Origin: SCTD01 sp963781675
Lineage (GTDB): Bacteria > Actinomycetota > Actinomycetes > Mycobacteriales > SCTD01
Direction of reading: 5' to 3'
DNA: 64,000 bases
NCBI GenBank assembly: GCA_963781675.1
Contig: CAWAGF010000001.1
Location: forward strand, 1,488,001-1,552,000
Below, in pieces: positions 57,170-64,000 of the stretch (positions are counted from its first letter, which is position 1; every line of letters begins with the position of its first letter). Position numbers and translations under genes: made by a program. The notes beneath the pieces were generated by a model. It did no database searches, was not told where the DNA came from, and saw nothing but the letters and a program-made list of their open reading frames with translations.

Positions 57170-58855
57170 CTAGAGCCGCACCGTCCCGAGGTCGACCTTC
57201 GTCCCCCGGTCCAGGAACACCTTCCGGCTCGTCCGGCCGATCTTCACCGTCCAGAACTCCTTGCCACGGCCGTCCTGGACCGTCGTCGGCCGGGTGCTCG
57301 GGTTCGCGTGCACGGTGAAGCGGCCCTGCCCGTCGGCCTTCGCCGTCGTGGTGATCGTCTCCGGGACCGAGCCGTCCCGCCGCGCCAGCACGTCCTCGGC
57401 GACGGGGCTCTTGAAGGACTTGGTCAGCGTGACGACCGCTCCCGCGGCGGGAGCACCGGAGGCTGTGACCACCCGCCCGGTGATGACGCCGTGGTTGCGC
57501 GGGTCGGCGGCCGCCTCGGCCAGCATCAGCCAGGCCGGCCGGTTGATCGCGTACGTCGACGGGATCTCGGCGGCGTACGGCGGGTGGAACGCCTGGTTGT
57601 GCTCGAAGGTGTAGACGATCGTGCGCAGCGCGCCGTACGACCAGTCACGGCTCGTCCCGGCGGTCGGGTAGAGCGACAGGCCGATCTGGTTGGTGTAGCC
57701 GAGGTGCCTCTCGCACATCTGCTCGCCGAGGTCGTCCTGGAAGGCGTCGTCCGGCGACGGGTCGGTCGTGTAGCCCCACGGCCGCATGCACAGCTGCCCG
57801 GAGGTGTGGTTGGTCAGGTACGCCGTGACCTGCCGCGCCTTCATGCCGCCGGCGATGTTGCGCGCCTCCGGCTCGCTGAACGGCTCGGCGCCGCCGTAGG
57901 TCTGGCTCGTCGGGTCGCCGCCGCCGCCCTCGCCGCCCCAGAAGAACGGGTAGTTGCGGTTCGGGTCCGTGCCGTGCGCGTCGGCGTTCAGCCGCGAGGA
58001 GGCGCCGCCGGCCGTGTAGAGCGCGTCGGTGAAGGAGCGCTTGTTCTTGCGCCAGCCGCTCTCGACGCCCGCCACCTCGAAGCCGAGGTTGTTGTTCAGC
58101 ACCGGGTTGTAGACCGGCGAGGCCTCCCGCGAGTGCACGAAGCCGTCGACGTTCACGATCGGCACGACGACGACGCGGATCTTCTTCAGCAGCGCGGTGA
58201 CCTTCGCGTCCTTGCCGTACGAGGCCAGCAGGTCGAAGGCGAACATCATCGTGTACTCCGAGGACGGCCACTCGCGGGCGTGGTGCGCCCCGTCGACCCA
58301 GAAGGTCGGCCGGCCGTCGCTGACAGCCCTGCTGATGTCGTCGGCGATCTCGATGCCGAAGACCTTGCGTCCCTCGAGCGTCGTCTCCGGGAACTCGAAC
58401 ATCCGGGCGCGCTTCGGGTGCTGAGTGGCCAGGGCCTGCAGGTCGGTGACGTAGTCGGCGTAGTGCCGGTAGCCGGTGCGCTCACCCGGCTGCGGTGCCA
58501 GGCCGGCGAGCCGGGCGCCGACGGTGAGGTCGGGGCCGCGGTACGGCTGGGTCACCTGGTAGTCGACGCCCAGCCGCTTGAGCCTGGCCTCGTCGCCGGG
58601 CCACAGCAGCAGCTCCATCGTGCCGTCGGCGAGCAGGCGGTGCGTGTCGTCGAAGTCCGCGAGCGCCAGCGCCTGCTTGAGCGTGCGCGGGCGCACGCGG
58701 GCGTACGACAGCATCTCGCCGGGGACGGTCGTGCCTGTCGCGGCGCCGAAGGCCGTGCGCTCCAGGACGGGGGCGACGGCCAGCACGCCGGCGCCGACGG
58801 CGGTCCGGCGCAGCAGCGTCCGACGGGTGAGTCCGGCCTCGGGCGTGGTGCTCAA
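57170..58855 (-). CDS. Secreted M14 zinc carboxypeptidase
   Basis: A 561-residue exported metallopeptidase. The start is TTG 58855 after a GGAGG ribosome binding site. The leader contains TRRTLLRRTAVGAGVL, a twin-arginine-like signal with cleavage near 38. Zinc ligands are H192 and E195 (HAREW) and the histidine in LTNHTSGQL; the catalytic Glu is in YTFEHNQ. After the catalytic domain (about 125-450) a carboxypeptidase-regulatory-like beta domain runs from VITGRVVTASGAPAAGAVVT to the end. The substrate is not predictable from sequence. Confidence 0.9.
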   Translation of the reverse strand: MSTTPEAGLTRRTLLRRTAVGAGVLAVAPVLERTAFGAATGTTVPGEMLSYARVRPRTLKQALALADFDDTHRLLADGTMELLLWPGDEARLKRLGVDYQVTQPYRGPDLTVGARLAGLAPQPGERTGYRHYADYVTDLQALATQHPKRARMFEFPETTLEGRKVFGIEIADDISRAVSDGRPTFWVDGAHHAREWPSSEYTMMFAFDLLASYGKDAKVTALLKKIRVVVVPIVNVDGFVHSREASPVYNPVLNNNLGFEVAGVESGWRKNKRSFTDALYTAGGASSRLNADAHGTDPNRNYPFFWGGEGGGGDPTSQTYGGAEPFSEPEARNIAGGMKARQVTAYLTNHTSGQLCMRPWGYTTDPSPDDAFQDDLGEQMCERHLGYTNQIGLSLYPTAGTSRDWSYGALRTIVYTFEHNQAFHPPYAAEIPSTYAINRPAWLMLAEAAADPRNHGVITGRVVTASGAPAAGAVVTLTKSFKSPVAEDVLARRDGSVPETITTTAKADGQGRFTVHANPSTRPTTVQDGRGKEFWTVKIGRTSRKVFLDRGTKVDLGTVRL

Positions 58856-58916
58856 CGGTCCTCCAGGAGCGGGTGCGTCCTGGACTGTTCGCCGCCGGCC
58901 GGGCGGCTCCTGCTGC

Positions 58917-59633
58917 TCAGACCTTGCGCAGCACCGTCACCACGCGACCGAGGACGACCGCGTGCGTGCCGTCGATGGGGGAGTAGGCCTCGTTGTGCGG
59001 CATCAGCCACACCTGGCCGTCCTTGCGCTTGTAGGTCTTGACGGTCGCCTCGCCGTCGATCATCGCCGCGACGATGTCGCCGTTGTCCGCGTTGGGCTGC
59101 TGCCGCACGACCACCCAGTCGCCGTCGGCGATCGCGGCGTCGACCATCGAGTCGCCGACGACCTTGAGCATGAACAGCGTGCCGCTGCCGACCAGCTCGC
59201 GGGGGAGCGGGAACACGTCCTCGACCGCCTGCTCGGCCAGCACGGGGCCACCGGCGGCGATCCGGCCGAGGACCGGGACGTACGCCGGTGTCGGGCGGGC
59301 GGCGCGCTCCGCGGCCTCGTCCTGCTCGAGGTTGGCGGCCGCCGTCTCACCCGGCAGGCGCACGTCGACGGCGCGGGGGCGCGACGGGTCGCGGCGCAGG
59401 AAGCCCTTCTTCTGCAGCATCGCCAGCTGGTGGGAGACGCTGCTGGTGCTGGTCAGCCCGACGGCCTCGCCGATCTCGCGCACGGTGGGCGGGTAGCCAC
59501 GGCGCTCGACCGAGTCACGGATGACTTCGAGCACCTTGCGCTGGCGCGGCGTGAGGCCCGCCTCGTCCGGGGGGCCGTCGGGGAGGTCGCGCACCACGCC
59601 GTCGCCGTCGTCGGGTACCTGGGTGCGCGCCAT
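58917..59633 (-). CDS. lexA: SOS repressor LexA
   Basis: A 238-residue repressor-protease. The N-terminal winged helix holds YPPTVREIGEAVGLTSTSSV and the C-terminal S24 domain holds the self-cleavage A127-G128 (GRIAAGGP), S162 (VVGDSMVD) and K199 (ATVKTYK). ATG 59633 is chosen over an upstream in-frame start at 59696 because GGAG lies 6 nt before it. A near-consensus SOS box at 59700-59715 lies 67 bp upstream, so it represses itself. The divergent LysM gene carries its own SOS box. Confidence 0.97.
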   Translation of the reverse strand: MARTQVPDDGDGVVRDLPDGPPDEAGLTPRQRKVLEVIRDSVERRGYPPTVREIGEAVGLTSTSSVSHQLAMLQKKGFLRRDPSRPRAVDVRLPGETAAANLEQDEAAERAARPTPAYVPVLGRIAAGGPVLAEQAVEDVFPLPRELVGSGTLFMLKVVGDSMVDAAIADGDWVVVRQQPNADNGDIVAAMIDGEATVKTYKRKDGQVWLMPHNEAYSPIDGTHAVVLGRVVTVLRKV

Positions 59634-59699
59634 GGGGATCTCCGTCTGCTGGTCCGAACAGGTGGTCGAAGCGGAAGGTAACGCTCCGGAGGTCACAGA

Positions 59700-59715
59700 T
59701 CAAACACATGTTCGA
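59700..59715. promoter_or_regulatory. SOS (LexA) box between lexA and the LysM gene, lexA-proximal
   Basis: TCAAACACATGTTCGA matches the actinobacterial consensus TCGAAC-ACAT-GTTCGA at 15 of 16 positions; the third base is A instead of G. It lies 67 bp upstream of the lexA start. Confidence 0.8.
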
Positions 59716-59769
59716 ACGTGTCTGGTGTTCTGTCGGAGGTCCTGGGTACCTTCTCGCTCAGACGTTCGA

Positions 59770-59785
59770 TCGAACACCCGTTCGG
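59770..59785. promoter_or_regulatory. SOS (LexA) box upstream of the LysM gene
   Basis: TCGAACACCCGTTCGG contains GAAC-N4-GTTC and matches the consensus arms at all but the last base. It lies 26 bp before the LysM ATG (59811), close enough to block transcription. Confidence 0.85.
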
Positions 59786-59810
59786 TCGGCTCAGACCCCG
59801 AGGAGCCCCG

Positions 59811-60134
59811 ATGCGCACCACCGCCACCGCCCCCAGCGTCCGCCTCACCCGTCGGGGCCGCGCCGTCCTCGTCCTGCTGCTGGCCGCGCTGCTGCTCGCC
59901 GCCTTCTCCATCGGGCAGCGCGACACGCAGGCCGCCGGCCTCGCGGGCGGCAGCGGTGCGGCCGCTCCGGTGGCCACCACGGTGCAGGCCGGGGAGTCGC
60001 TGTGGTCGGTCGCGCAGCGCATCGCGCCGGAGAACGACCCGCGCGACGTGATCGCCCAGATCCGGCGGCTGAACGACCTGGACGGCTCCCAGCTGCAGGT
60101 CGGCCAGCAGCTGCTCCTGCCCACCCGCGCCTAG
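59811..60134 (+). CDS. SOS-controlled LysM membrane protein (Rv2719c/ChiZ-like)
   Basis: A 107-residue protein with a basic N-terminus, one membrane span at about 17-37 (AVLVLLLAALLLAAFSI) and a C-terminal LysM domain (VQAGESLWSVAQRIAPENDP, LQVGQQLLLP). It is divergent from lexA and carries its own SOS box, exactly the setting of mycobacterial Rv2719c (ChiZ), which delays cell division upon DNA damage. It is likely a cell-division inhibitor or peptidoglycan-binding checkpoint protein. It should be expressed only after LexA cleavage. Confidence 0.88.
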   Translation: MRTTATAPSVRLTRRGRAVLVLLLAALLLAAFSIGQRDTQAAGLAGGSGAAAPVATTVQAGESLWSVAQRIAPENDPRDVIAQIRRLNDLDGSQLQVGQQLLLPTRA

Positions 60135-60140
60135 CGGGTC

Positions 60141-60159
60141 GGCCCGCTGCCCGCGGGCC
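60141..60159. terminator. Hairpin between convergent LysM and acyltransferase genes
   Basis: GGCCCGC (60141-60147) and GCGGGCC (60153-60159) pair with a five-base loop, ending next to the acyltransferase stop. It probably ends transcription from both sides. Confidence 0.6.
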
Positions 60160-61375
60160 TCAGGCCGCGACGCGCTCCCGGGCCGGCGCCTCGACCGGGT
60201 ACGGGTCCACCGCGGTGGCCGGGCGGAAGCGGCGGGCGTACCGGAGCGCCGGCGCCTCGACGAAGCGCCACGACAGGACAGCGCACAGCAACGACGCGGC
60301 GACGCCGACGGGGATGCTCACCCAGGGGGAGAGCGGGTTCAGCCAGGTCGCCCACAGGTAGTGCCACAGGTAGACGGCGTAGGAGCGCTGGCCGAGCCAG
60401 ACCAGCACGCGGGCGGAGCAGAAGCGGCCCAGCAGGCTGCCGGGGCGGTCCACGAGGTACGGCACGACCTGCATCGCCGCCGCCGCCATGATCGCGGGTC
60501 CGGCGAGCGACTTCAGCGGGATGTTGCCGACGGTCAGCAGGAAGCCCAGCACCACGGCCGTCCCCGCCCAGGCGCGGAGCGTGGCGGCGGGGCTGCCGGT
60601 GCCGCGGCGTGCGACGTCGGTGCCACGCCAGCGCCGCGACCGCGCCCATGAGCATCCCGACCGCGCGGGTGTCGGTGCCGAAGTAGATGCGGTCGGTCCC
60701 CGCACCACCGTCCCAGAGCAGCAGCGGCAGGCCGGCGCTCACCGCCGCCAGCGCCAGCACCGGCCAGGTGCGCCGGGCGGCGGGCAGCTTGAGCAGGAGC
60801 AGCAGCACGAACGGCCAGACGACGTAGAACTGCTCCTCGACCGCGAGCGACCACAGGTGCGCCAGCGGAGCGTCGCCGCTCGCAAGCGCGTAGACCCAGT
60901 TCACGCCGTACAGCAGCACGATGCCGAGCTGCCGCAGCGCCGCGCCGACGTCGACGGGGTCGCCGCTCCCGTCGCCGCCCGGGGTCGCGGCGATCCAGCC
61001 CGTGTCGTGGAAGGCCAGCAGCACGCACGTCCAGATGCCGAGCATCACGAACAGCGCGGGCAGCAGGCGGAAGGCCCGGCGGGCGTAGAACAGCGGCAGC
61101 GACACCCGCCCGTGGACGCGCACCTCGTCGAGCAGCATCGCGGTGATGAGGAAGCCGGACAGGACGAAGAAGACGTCCAGGCCGACCCACCCGCCGCGCA
61201 GCGGGCCCTCGCTCGAGGTGAAGTGGTAGGTCACGACCCAGACGAGGGCGAAGCCGCGCAGGCCGTCGAGGGCGCTCGACCTGCCGAGCAGGGGCCGGCG
61301 GGCGCGGACCTCCCGCGGCCGCTCCAGCGTCGAGGCAGTCACCCGCAGTACCTGCCCGCGCACTCCGTCATCCAT
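60160..61375 (-). CDS. Membrane acyltransferase-3 (OafA/YrhL type), frame broken
   Basis: An integral membrane O-acyltransferase of about 404 residues, with LDGLRGFALVWVVTYHFTSS, GWVGLDVFFVLSGFLITAML and the RAFRLLPALF loop, all hallmarks of the family that acylates cell-wall or surface sugars. About ten spans are visible. Up to GAVAALAW the frame starts at 61375; after a break near 60622-60632 homology resumes as GTGSPAATLRAWAG, LRYARRFRPATAV and a normal C-terminus ending at 60160. One extra base, or loss of a short direct repeat (GTGGC-like), would explain it. A consensus error is likely, but a true null is possible. Confidence 0.82.
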
Positions 61376-61499
61376 TCGTCATGATCCGTGACCTGATCCA
61401 CACCGTGCGGCCCTGCCGCTACTGGGCGGTCTCGCCGGCAGGTACTCGCACGGCCAGTGTCGAAACCCGAGAGAAACCCGCCCCACGCTCGGAGGAACC

Positions 61500-63890
61500 G
61501 TGTCGCGTCGCCGCCTCGCCCTGCTGCTGTCCGCAGCCCTGACCGCCACGCTGGCGCCCGTCGCCGTCGCGGCCGGCCCGGCGCAGAGCGGCTTCGACGC
61601 GACGATCCGCGAGACCGCGTACGGCATCCCGCACATCAAGGGCGACGACTTCGCTGACGTCGGCTACGGGTACGGCTACCAGCTGGCCAGCCAGACGATC
61701 TGCGTCATGGCCGACACCTACACGACGGTGCGTGCCCAGCGCTCGCGCTACTTCGGCGAGACCGGCTCGTACGTCTTCCGCGGCAACGGCGCGACGGTCA
61801 ACAACCTCAACAGCGACTTCTTCTTCCAGCAGGTCATCGACGACCGGCGGGTCGAGCGGCTGATGGCGGGCAAGGCGCCGAACGGCCCGCTGCCGCAGGT
61901 GCGCGAGCTGGTCACCGGGTACGTCGCCGGCTACAACCGCTGGCTCGCCGACGTCGGCGGCAGCAAGGGCGTCACCGACCCGGCCTGCGCCGGCAAGCCC
62001 TGGGTCACGCCCATCACCGAGCTCGACGCCTACCGCCGCTTCTACCAGCTGGCCCTGCTCGCCAGCTCCGGCGTCGCCCTCGACGGCATCGGCGCCGCTC
62101 AGCCGCCGCACCCGTCGGCGCCGCTGCCGAGCTCGCAGCTCGACCCGGAGGCGACGGCGCGCCTGCTGGACGAGCAGTGGAAGACCCTGGCCATCGGCAG
62201 CAACGCCGTCGCGCTCGGCAAGGACGCGACCGCCAACGGCAAGGGGATGCTGCTCGGCAACCCGCACTTCCCGTGGATCGGCTCCGAGCGCTTCTACCAG
62301 GCGCACCTGACCGTGCCGGGCAAGCTCGACGTCACCGGCGGCTCGCTGCTCGGCGTCCCGCTCGTGCTCATCGGCCACACCGAGCGGATGGCGTGGAGCC
62401 ACACCGTGTCGACGGCGTTCCGCTTCACGCCCTTCCAGCTGACGCTGGTGCCGGGCTCGCCGACGACCTACCTGTACGACGGCGTGCCGACGAAGATGAC
62501 CAGCCGCGACGTGACCGTCCAGCTGCAGGACGGCAGGAAGCAGACGCGCACCCTGTGGAGCAGCCACCACGGGCCGATCCTGACCAGCATCCTCGGCCTG
62601 CCGATCTTCCCCTGGACGTCCGGCACGGCCTGGGCCCTCGGCGACGCGAACGCGCCGAACTTCCGCTACCTGAACCACTTCTTCGAGGTCGACCGGGCGC
62701 AGTCGGCCAAGGAGGTGCTCGCGGTCCTCAAGCGCAACCAGGGCATCCCGTGGGTGAACACCATCGCCGCCGACGATCGGGGCGACGCGCTCTACGCCGA
62801 CATCTCGGTGACCCCGCACGTCACCAACGCGCAGGCCCAGGTGTGCAACACCGCGCTGGGGCAGGCCACGTACGCCGCGCTGCGCCTGCCGGTGCTGGAC
62901 GGCTCGCGCAGCGAGTGCGAGTGGGGGACCGACCCGGACGCCGTGCAGCCCGGCACCTTCGGGCCGTCGAGCATGCCGTTCCTGCTGCGCAGCGACTACG
63001 TCACCAACTCCAACGACTCCTACTGGCTGAGCCAGCCCCGGCAGCCGCTCACGGGCTTCGCGCGGATCATCGGCGACGAGGGCACCGCCCGCTCGCTGCG
63101 TACCCGCTCCGGGCTGGTCATGGTCGAGGAGGAGCTGGCCGACGGCGGGCGCTTCACCCGCCAGGAGCTGCAGGACCTGCTCTACAGCGACCGCCAGCAC
63201 GCCGGCGAGCTCACCCGCGACGACGTCGTCGCGATGTGCAAGGGCTTCCCGGGCGGCCTCGCGCCGTCGAGCAGCGGCCCGGTGGCGGTCGGCGACTCCT
63301 GTGACGTCCTGGCCGCGTGGGACGTCAGCGACCGGCTGGGCAGCCGGGGCGCGCTGCTGTTCCGCCGCTTCTGGACGCGGGCCGGTGCGGTGCAGGCGCC
63401 GCTGCTGTGGCGCACGCCGTTCGACCCGGCCGAGCCCGTCACCACCCCGCGCGACCTGAACACGCTGAACCCGCAGGTCATGCTCGCCTACGGCGACGCG
63501 CTGAGAGACCTGGCCGGCGCGGGCATCCCGGTGGACGCGCGGCTGGGCGACTTCCAGAAGGACCTGCGGCCGGACGGCACGAGCACGCCGTACCACGGCG
63601 GTCCGGGCGGGCTCGGCGTGTTCAACGCGGTCGCGGCGCCGTGGGACGCGCAGAAGGGCTACGTCGGGCGGCTGCCGCACGGCTCGTCGTTCATCCAGAC
63701 CGTCAGCTTCGACGGCGACGGCTGCCCGGACGCGCAGACGATGCTCACCTACTCGCAGTCGACCAACCCGAAGAGCCCGCACTACGCGGACCAGACCCGC
63801 CTCTACAGCAAGGGCGGCTGGGTGAAGGACGTCTTCTGCGAGCGCGACGTGAAGAGGGCGACGCTCGGCACGAAGCGCCTGCGCGGCTAA
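61500..63890 (+). CDS. Secreted penicillin-acylase-family N-terminal-nucleophile hydrolase
   Basis: A 796-residue precursor, starting at GTG 61500 after GGAGGAA. The Sec signal peptide ends near residue 24. The autoprocessing site is at G233-S234-N235 (AIGSNAVALG), whose serine becomes the N-terminal nucleophile of the beta subunit. Oxyanion and pocket motifs LLGNPHFPWIG and RMAWSHTVSTAFRF follow. It resembles acyl-homoserine-lactone acylases (PvdQ/AhlM-like) and beta-lactam acylases; the substrate cannot be decided. Upstream 61376-61499 shows no clear promoter motif. Confidence 0.9.
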   Translation: MSRRRLALLLSAALTATLAPVAVAAGPAQSGFDATIRETAYGIPHIKGDDFADVGYGYGYQLASQTICVMADTYTTVRAQRSRYFGETGSYVFRGNGATVNNLNSDFFFQQVIDDRRVERLMAGKAPNGPLPQVRELVTGYVAGYNRWLADVGGSKGVTDPACAGKPWVTPITELDAYRRFYQLALLASSGVALDGIGAAQPPHPSAPLPSSQLDPEATARLLDEQWKTLAIGSNAVALGKDATANGKGMLLGNPHFPWIGSERFYQAHLTVPGKLDVTGGSLLGVPLVLIGHTERMAWSHTVSTAFRFTPFQLTLVPGSPTTYLYDGVPTKMTSRDVTVQLQDGRKQTRTLWSSHHGPILTSILGLPIFPWTSGTAWALGDANAPNFRYLNHFFEVDRAQSAKEVLAVLKRNQGIPWVNTIAADDRGDALYADISVTPHVTNAQAQVCNTALGQATYAALRLPVLDGSRSECEWGTDPDAVQPGTFGPSSMPFLLRSDYVTNSNDSYWLSQPRQPLTGFARIIGDEGTARSLRTRSGLVMVEEELADGGRFTRQELQDLLYSDRQHAGELTRDDVVAMCKGFPGGLAPSSSGPVAVGDSCDVLAAWDVSDRLGSRGALLFRRFWTRAGAVQAPLLWRTPFDPAEPVTTPRDLNTLNPQVMLAYGDALRDLAGAGIPVDARLGDFQKDLRPDGTSTPYHGGPGGLGVFNAVAAPWDAQKGYVGRLPHGSSFIQTVSFDGDGCPDAQTMLTYSQSTNPKSPHYADQTRLYSKGGWVKDVFCERDVKRATLGTKRLRG

Positions 63891-63896
63891 CCGAGC

Positions 63897-64000
63897 TCAG
63901 GCCCGGCGCCGCCGCACCACGAGGACGCTCAGCAGCGACAGCAGACCGAGCGCCCCGGGCAGCGCCGCCGGGCCCGTCGCCGGCAGCCGACCGGCGGCCA
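63897..64000 (-). CDS. C-terminal tail of an LPATG cell-wall protein (cut by window end)
   Basis: Read on the minus strand the end of the window encodes GRLPATGPAALPG, a hydrophobic span (ALGLLSLLSVLVV), and RRRRA before TGA at 63899-63897. This is a complete sortase signal: LPXTG, membrane span, positive tail. The same RLPATG ends the propeller protein at 49478, so both are probably substrates of one sortase. The rest of the gene lies beyond base 64000. Confidence 0.8.
   Translation of the reverse strand, partial: AAGRLPATGPAALPGALGLLSLLSVLVVRRRRA

Overview
The window is a very GC-rich (well above 70% by eye), densely packed chromosomal segment of an actinomycete. The gene families and their order are those of the conserved actinobacterial core: rimO-pgsA-cinA-clgR-pspA-pspM, DUF3046-recA-recX, miaB, miaA, dapF, hflX, then lexA divergent from a LysM gene. 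The order cannot be fixed from sequence alone. Mycobacterium-like traits are the Sdh1-type succinate dehydrogenase, the Nei2-type glycosylases near lhr, and a recA promoter with both an SOS box and a RecA-NDp-type element. I saw no rRNA, tRNA, CRISPR array, transposase or prophage, and no gene-free stretch longer than 300 bases.

Layout. 1-5472: rimO (cut by the window start), pgsA, cinA, then an envelope-stress cluster clgR / TetR / pspA / pspM. 5580-10716: aldo/keto reductase; a minus-strand operon (MFS exporter, Nei2-like glycosylase, 46-codon ORF, second Nei2-like glycosylase); a divergent MFS exporter. 10721-13626: a gutted glutamate synthase gene, a secreted trypsin-like protease, YciI protein, and an ArsR-SRPBCC pair with a perfect operator around the arsR start codon. 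13728-24493 (mostly minus): long Lhr helicase, GNAT, 2-TM protein, ABC-2 transporter, secreted CocE-like hydrolase (plus strand), and a beta-propeller protein with its ECF sigma factor. 24546-30768: DUF3046, recA, recX, an unknown gene and two dynamin-like GTPases. 30825-36705: an MshC/CysRS-like ligase, a three-GAF PP2C/HATPase regulator, a nuclease-like lipoprotein and miaB. 36802-40760: unknown small gene, Sdh1 operon, dodecin. 40933-46946: glutamate-type ABC importer, miaA, second CocE-like hydrolase. 47083-54140: EAL protein, dapF, a possible SCO6745-like gene, a 1028-residue LPATG-anchored beta-propeller protein, hflX. 54232-64000: secreted or surface proteins, lexA/LysM, acyltransferase, penicillin-acylase-family enzyme, and the tail of another LPATG protein.

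How it works together. The themes are DNA damage response (recA, recX, lexA, LysM gene, lhr, two Nei proteins; three SOS boxes), envelope stress and remodelling (clgR-psp, dynamins, PP2C regulator, sigma/propeller pair), translation fidelity and tRNA/ribosome modification (rimO, miaA, miaB, hflX), respiration (Sdh1), and an exported set (two CocE-like hydrolases, an alpha/beta hydrolase, M14 peptidase, protease, acylase, LPATG proteins).

Two cautions. About ten reading-frame breaks fall in otherwise intact families, several in CG-dinucleotide runs; many are probably consensus errors, but the glutamate synthase remnant and the DUF6318 segment look more like genuine decay. Second, at least five genes have a TANNNT hexamer exactly 6 nt before the start codon and no usable Shine-Dalgarno sequence, which suggests leaderless mRNAs.
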